64,000 nucleotides of DNA, taken from the NCBI RefSeq assembly GCF_019021925.1, contig NZ_CP058990.1, positions 248,001-312,000 on the forward strand, given 5' to 3'. The notes under the pieces were generated by a model that did no database searches, had not been told where the DNA came from, and worked only from the letters and a program-made list of their open reading frames with translations. The translations under genes and the position numbers were made by a program. Numbering within the stretch: position 1 is the first letter of the stretch; every line of letters starts with the position of its first letter. Origin of the DNA: Cellulophaga sp. HaHaR_3_176 (GTDB lineage: Bacteria; Bacteroidota; Bacteroidia; Flavobacteriales; Flavobacteriaceae). Below are positions 60,291 through 64,000 of this stretch, piece by piece.

Positions 60291-63119
60291 CTCCTCATTT
60301 AAAAGTATTGGTTTTCCAAAACCTAGGCCTTCTAGTTTTTTCATTTGAGTTTCTGCGTCACCAACTACAAGATAAATCATTTTACTTGCCTTTAAATAGT
60401 TCTCAACTAAGTTTTTTATGTCTTTAACGGTCAATGCTTTTACAATAGCTTCACGTTGTTTTGCGTAATCAGCATCAAAACCAAAATTACTGATGTTATT
60501 AAGCATATTTAATTTTGAACGTAATGTTTCAAAAGCTCTAGCATTACTTTTAATCATAAAACCTTTTGTGACTTCTAGATCATTTTCTGTATAGTTTTTA
60601 CCATAATTATCTAGTATGTCTTTTATTAAACTTGCAGACTCAAAAGTAACATTAGAACGCACGCCACTTTCGATGGTGAAAGCTCCTTTTATTCTAGATC
60701 CTGAAAAATTAGACCTAATACCATAAGTATATCCTTTTCCTTCACGTAATTGTTGTGTTAATTGAGAAGCAAAACCACCACCACCAAGACGGTAATTCAT
60801 AATAGTTGCAGGATAATAATCAATATCTGTAGCTGCTAAAGCCGGATATCCAAAACGTAATATAGATTGCTTAGCGCCTGGTACATCGTAAAAATATACT
60901 TGAGATTTCTTTGGTGATTTTAATTCGGGTAGTTCTGGAAAAGTAATATCCTTTACCGCCCAATTATCATTTATATCAGATAAAGATGCTATTACTTGAG
61001 ATTCAGAAATATCACCAACAATATGAAACTTTGTAATAGAAGGTGACATATTTGTGTTGTAGTACTGTTTTAAATCATCAATTGAAATTGAGTTTACAGA
61101 TGCTTCTGTACCACTACCATTGTTTGATAATATGTGATCTTCGCCATAAATAAGTTTTGCATAAGCATTAGTAGCAATACTGTTTGGATTCGCTTTTTGT
61201 TGCTCAATTTGACTTAAGATACTCTGCTTTGTTAAATCAAATTCTTTTTCGTCCCAACGTGGTTCTAACAAAATTTCTTTTACTAATACCATTGTTTTTG
61301 CGTAGTTCTTTGCTAATGAATTTCCTGAAATAATAACAGCTTCGTCGGTTGCATATGCATTTATTGAGGCACCAAGGCTTTCAATGGCATTCTCTAACTG
61401 TTCTGGTGTTTTGTTTTTTGTGCCTTTAGTTAATAAATCAGCTAGAAGATTTGAGACTCCAACTTTATTCGCATTTTCTAACAATAAGCCACCTTTTATT
61501 TGCATTTCAAACTGCACTAATGGCACTTCATTGTTTTCTATACCATATACAACTATGCCAGATGATAATTCATCTTTCCATATGCTAGGTGCTTTTACAT
61601 CAGGACTCTCTCCATAAGGAGGTTCAATACTTCTATCGAAACTAGAAGGTGTTTTTTCGTAAGTTGCTGCAATACTTGCATCAAATTGTTCTTCTGCACC
61701 TTCAATAATTTTTTCTTCAACAACATCTGCTAATGTTGAGTTTTGTAATGCTAGATCCACTTGATTTTTAGGAACAAAACTTGTCGCTACCAAATGTTTG
61801 CCTTTAATATATGTATTATAAACACGCATCACATCTTCTGGTGTAACGGCAAGAATATTTTTAACATCTTGGTTAATAAAAGCTGGATCACCTGCAAATA
61901 TTTCATATTGTGCTAATTGTGCACCTTTTCCTAAAACACTAGATAAACTATTATAAAAATCTGTTTCTTGACCAGCTTTAATTCGATCTAGATCTTTTAT
62001 TGATATACCATTCGCTTCAAAATCAGAAAGTGCTTTAAAAATTGCATCTTCAACTTTATCTAAATCAGTATCAGAAAAAGCTGTGGTTTGGAGCATAAAT
62101 TGGCCAGCAATTTCAGAATTATATTGAAACATATCGACACCATCAGTAAGTTGTTCATCTTCTACAAGTGTTTTGTAAAGTGGTGCTTTTTTACCTTGAG
62201 ATAAATACGTTGCTAAAACTTCTAAAGCATATGAGTCTGGATGGTACTGATATACAGAAGGCCATGTTAAATTTAATTGAGGTAAACGTGCAAACTTATC
62301 TTCGTAATATAATTTTTTAGTTGCGCTTAAAACAGCTGGTTGTTTTTCCATTTTAGGAATATCTTCACCACGTTTTATATCATTAAAATACTTTTCAACC
62401 CATTGCTTAGCTTGTGCAGTATCAAAGTCTCCTGCAATGGTTAAAGTAACGTTATTTGGTACATACCATCTATTAAAAAAGTCTTTTACGTCTTGTAATG
62501 TTGCATTTTGTAAATCTTCTAAAGAGCCAATAACTGTCCAGCTATAAGGATGACCTTTAGGATATAAATTATCTCCTACAACTTTAAAAGTATGACCATA
62601 TGGTCGATTGTCTACGCTTTGCCTTTTTTCATTTTTTACGACCTGCTTTTCTTTGGATAGTACTTGATCAGTAACCGTATTAATAAAGTAACCCAATTTG
62701 TCTGCTTCTGCCCAAATCATTTTTTCTAAGGCGTCTTTCGGAACCGTTTGTAAATAATTAGTTCTGTCTCTATTTGTAGAGCCATTAGCACCTGAGCCCC
62801 CGATACGAGCACTCATTTTATCGAGCCCACCTTTACCTAAGTTTTCAGATTCTAAGAATAACAAGTGTTCAAATAAATGTGCAAATCCAGTGCGACCTTC
62901 TATTTCACGTGCAGAACCAACATGGCTGGTTAGTGACACAGCTACTACAGGATCTGACCTGTCAATATGTAAGATGACTTGCAAGCCGTTGTCTAAGGTG
63001 AATTTTTCAAAATCTACTTTAAACTCTTTTGTTTCAGCAATTTTGTCTTGATTATCTTTACAAGATGTCAATGTAATAAACATCAATAAAGTGAATGTTA
63101 ATAGCTTAAATAGACGCAT
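60288..63119 (-). CDS. M16 family zinc metallopeptidase lipoprotein (insulinase/pitrilysin-like)
   Basis: A 943-residue protein with two M16 halves. The signal peptide (MRLFKLLTFTLLMFITLTSC) ends in a lipobox with Cys20. The inverted zinc motif HxxEH is HLFEH (residues 81-85) in RTGFAHLFEHLLFLESENLG. The second half (from about residue 500; VQFEMQIKGGLLLENANKVG) lacks the motif, as usual for the inactive partner half. Such proteins cleave peptides in the periplasm or at the outer membrane. It lies between two copies of the intergenic element, and its stop codon is the first codon of copy A. Confidence 0.92.
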   Translation of the reverse strand: MRLFKLLTFTLLMFITLTSCKDNQDKIAETKEFKVDFEKFTLDNGLQVILHIDRSDPVVAVSLTSHVGSAREIEGRTGFAHLFEHLLFLESENLGKGGLDKMSARIGGSGANGSTNRDRTNYLQTVPKDALEKMIWAEADKLGYFINTVTDQVLSKEKQVVKNEKRQSVDNRPYGHTFKVVGDNLYPKGHPYSWTVIGSLEDLQNATLQDVKDFFNRWYVPNNVTLTIAGDFDTAQAKQWVEKYFNDIKRGEDIPKMEKQPAVLSATKKLYYEDKFARLPQLNLTWPSVYQYHPDSYALEVLATYLSQGKKAPLYKTLVEDEQLTDGVDMFQYNSEIAGQFMLQTTAFSDTDLDKVEDAIFKALSDFEANGISIKDLDRIKAGQETDFYNSLSSVLGKGAQLAQYEIFAGDPAFINQDVKNILAVTPEDVMRVYNTYIKGKHLVATSFVPKNQVDLALQNSTLADVVEEKIIEGAEEQFDASIAATYEKTPSSFDRSIEPPYGESPDVKAPSIWKDELSSGIVVYGIENNEVPLVQFEMQIKGGLLLENANKVGVSNLLADLLTKGTKNKTPEQLENAIESLGASINAYATDEAVIISGNSLAKNYAKTMVLVKEILLEPRWDEKEFDLTKQSILSQIEQQKANPNSIATNAYAKLIYGEDHILSNNGSGTEASVNSISIDDLKQYYNTNMSPSITKFHIVGDISESQVIASLSDINDNWAVKDITFPELPELKSPKKSQVYFYDVPGAKQSILRFGYPALAATDIDYYPATIMNYRLGGGGFASQLTQQLREGKGYTYGIRSNFSGSRIKGAFTIESGVRSNVTFESASLIKDILDNYGKNYTENDLEVTKGFMIKSNARAFETLRSKLNMLNNISNFGFDADYAKQREAIVKALTVKDIKNLVENYLKASKMIYLVVGDAETQMKKLEGLGFGKPILLNEE

Positions 63120-63168
63120 AAAGGTGTTTTTTACTTCTGTATTGAATTACTTATAGTCATAAATATTT

Positions 63169-63370
63169 GCTAACGTCTCGTATAAGAAACGTAGGGCAGG
63201 TGATAAGCAATTTCGTTTCGATTTATTACTTAGCTAAATGTAGATATTTTGCTTTTATTTTTTTTACTTAAATGCCTAAATTTTATATTTAGCGGACTTT
63301 GTTAATATTCACAGACCTTTCGGTTTAGCACAAAAGCCCTATGTTTTTTATTCATTGTTACAAAACGTTA
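63169..63370 (-). repeat. Cassette-like intergenic element, copy B
   Basis: A 202-bp element between a small lipoprotein gene and the M16 gene. On the minus strand it opens with the stop codon of the lipoprotein frame (TAACGTTTTGTAACAA) and ends with GACGTTAGC. The TAACG/CGTTA ends are inverted, as are GCCCTA (63336) and TAGGGC (63192). It contains CCTTTCG (63316), a hairpin CTAAAT-TTTAT-ATTTAG (63276-63292) and ATTACTTAG (63225), with spacings within one base of those in copy A. Its overall form (TAAC...GTTA ends, internal pairing) recalls integron attC sites, but it is longer and no integrase is in the window. Confidence 0.6.
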
Positions 63371-63788
63371 TTTCTCACAATTAAGCTCAAATGGAAAATT
63401 TTTCCAATTACTATCTATATTTTTCCTTATTCTTAATTCTAATTTATCGTTTTGATAATTACTACTCTCTAATACACAAATTATATCATCTGTTTGACAA
63501 CCTATATATTTTGAACCAAAATTACAATCATCATCTGTACTTTTAAAATCCCTAGAGGTTTCTCTTGTTTCTTTATAAAAGAAATAATTAACTTTTAAGT
63601 TATTATTGATGTTGGCACAAATATTAAGTTCAGAATAAGAGTATTTAATTATTTTAGAATAAAGAGAATCAATATTTTTTTTATTAGTTTTTTTCATTTT
63701 TTAGATGAAAGAAAATAGTATCTTCTGAACAAGAAGATACGAAAAAACATAATAATATTATCTTGATAAAGTTTATTCTAATTCTCAT
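63368..63788 (-). pseudogene. Frameshifted small lipoprotein gene
   Basis: ATG 63788 opens a lipoprotein signal frame (MRIRINFIKIILLCFFVSSC followed by SEDTIFFHLKNEKN) that stops at 63684. A second frame, shifted by one base and overlapping it (ATG 63697), continues for 109 residues: NIDSLYSKIIKYSYSELNIC, DDDCNFGSKYIGCQTDD, and ends at NFPFELNCEK. The junction lies in runs of seven and eight A. The simplest reading is one lipoprotein of about 140 residues broken by a one-base indel. The downstream frame alone would lack any export signal despite several cysteines. The stop codon belongs to repeat element B. Confidence 0.6.
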
Positions 63789-63844
63789 AATACAAATTCA
63801 AATTTTTTTCAAATTCAAACTCTGTTACAAAAGGTTTATAATTT

Positions 63845-63965
63845 CTAGTATGCTGTAAAACAAACCATTAAGTTTATTGTTGATCCTTCTTGAAATTTAT
63901 AAGTACTATCTTCTATAATAGATTGATAGTCCAGAATATTCTGTTTGTAATCAGTAAAAATAACC
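63845..63965 (-). pseudogene. Possible 3' fragment of a further minus-strand gene
   Basis: Reading the minus strand towards TAG 63845-63847 gives IFTDYKQNILDYQSIIEDST, then YKFQEGSTINLMVCFTAY. A stop lies in frame just upstream, so this is either a remnant or the end of a gene frameshifted near the window edge. The family is unknown. Confidence 0.3.
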
Positions 63966-64000
63966 AATTACTTAAGTAATTGAAAAATGAAACCGCCTTA

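Noticed and set aside
63684..63697. A_AAA_AAC heptamer before a stop codon, as for programmed -1 frameshifting
   Set aside because: The heptamer is in phase, but the downstream frame is +1 relative to the first, not -1, so slippage there would not join the two pieces.
1..64000. CRISPR array, tRNA or rRNA genes
   Set aside because: The only regular repeats are long and within coding genes. I saw no short repeat-spacer pattern, no cloverleaf with a conserved T-loop sequence, and no rRNA-like stretch.

Overview
The window is AT-rich bacterial DNA that reads as a member of the Flavobacteriaceae (Bacteroidota). The reasons are two proteins ending in gliding-motility/type B C-terminal sorting domains of the type IX secretion system (T9SS), a PorP/SprF protein beside a giant adhesin, an oxygen-dependent kynurenine pathway (kynureninase and kynurenine 3-monooxygenase), Bacteroidota-type promoters (TTTG about 19 bases before TAnnTTTG), A-rich translation starts, and families such as DUF6702 and the CarboxypepD_reg-like exported proteins. 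I see no tRNA, rRNA, CRISPR array, intact transposase, phage module or replication origin.

Layout. 0-10.2 kb: a minus-strand surface locus with two very long, internally repeated tail-fibre-like exported proteins around a type B T9SS substrate. 10.4-16.6 kb: peptidase E, then a plus-strand run of three tandem paralogues with a carboxypeptidase-regulatory-like domain, a DUF6702 protein and an M1 metallopeptidase. 16.7-21.5 kb: TatA, a PAP2 phosphatase, an O-methyltransferase, a GNAT acetyltransferase, kynureninase, a lipoprotein and a ClpP-like protease. 21.6-32.8 kb: an OmpA/PD40 protein, a PorP/SprF protein and a 2672-residue Calx-beta adhesin with seven nearly identical 390-bp repeats. 33.3-37.7 kb: kynurenine 3-monooxygenase, a coiled-coil protein that has lost its zinc-ribbon cysteines, a NIF3 protein and LpxK. 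37.7-47.1 kb: a minus-strand stretch with a hybrid histidine kinase translationally coupled to GAPDH, lipoyl synthase, two ECF sigma factors (one with an anti-sigma factor), MurB, an aminotransferase and a DUF1573 protein. 47.3-56.5 kb: ValS, a FAH-family protein, a lipoprotein metalloprotease, a methyltransferase, a DUF2059 protein, a YkgJ cysteine-cluster protein, and an oxidative-stress set (OxyR divergent from an exported catalase that is followed by an ankyrin protein).

56.5-64 kb is different. It holds small orphan lipoproteins, several decayed or frameshifted gene fragments, and two diverged copies of an intergenic element (59940-60290 and 63169-63370). On the minus strand each copy begins with the stop codon of the gene before it, and the copies share motifs, spacing and a hairpin whose sequence covaries. 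The order gene-element-gene-element-gene resembles a cassette array. This is the part of the window most likely to contain something undescribed.

Most genes outside this region are core chromosomal functions: cell wall, LPS, lipoate, translation, NAD synthesis and stress response. They are interspersed with T9SS-dependent surface proteins whose near-perfect internal repeats make them likely hot spots for size variation.
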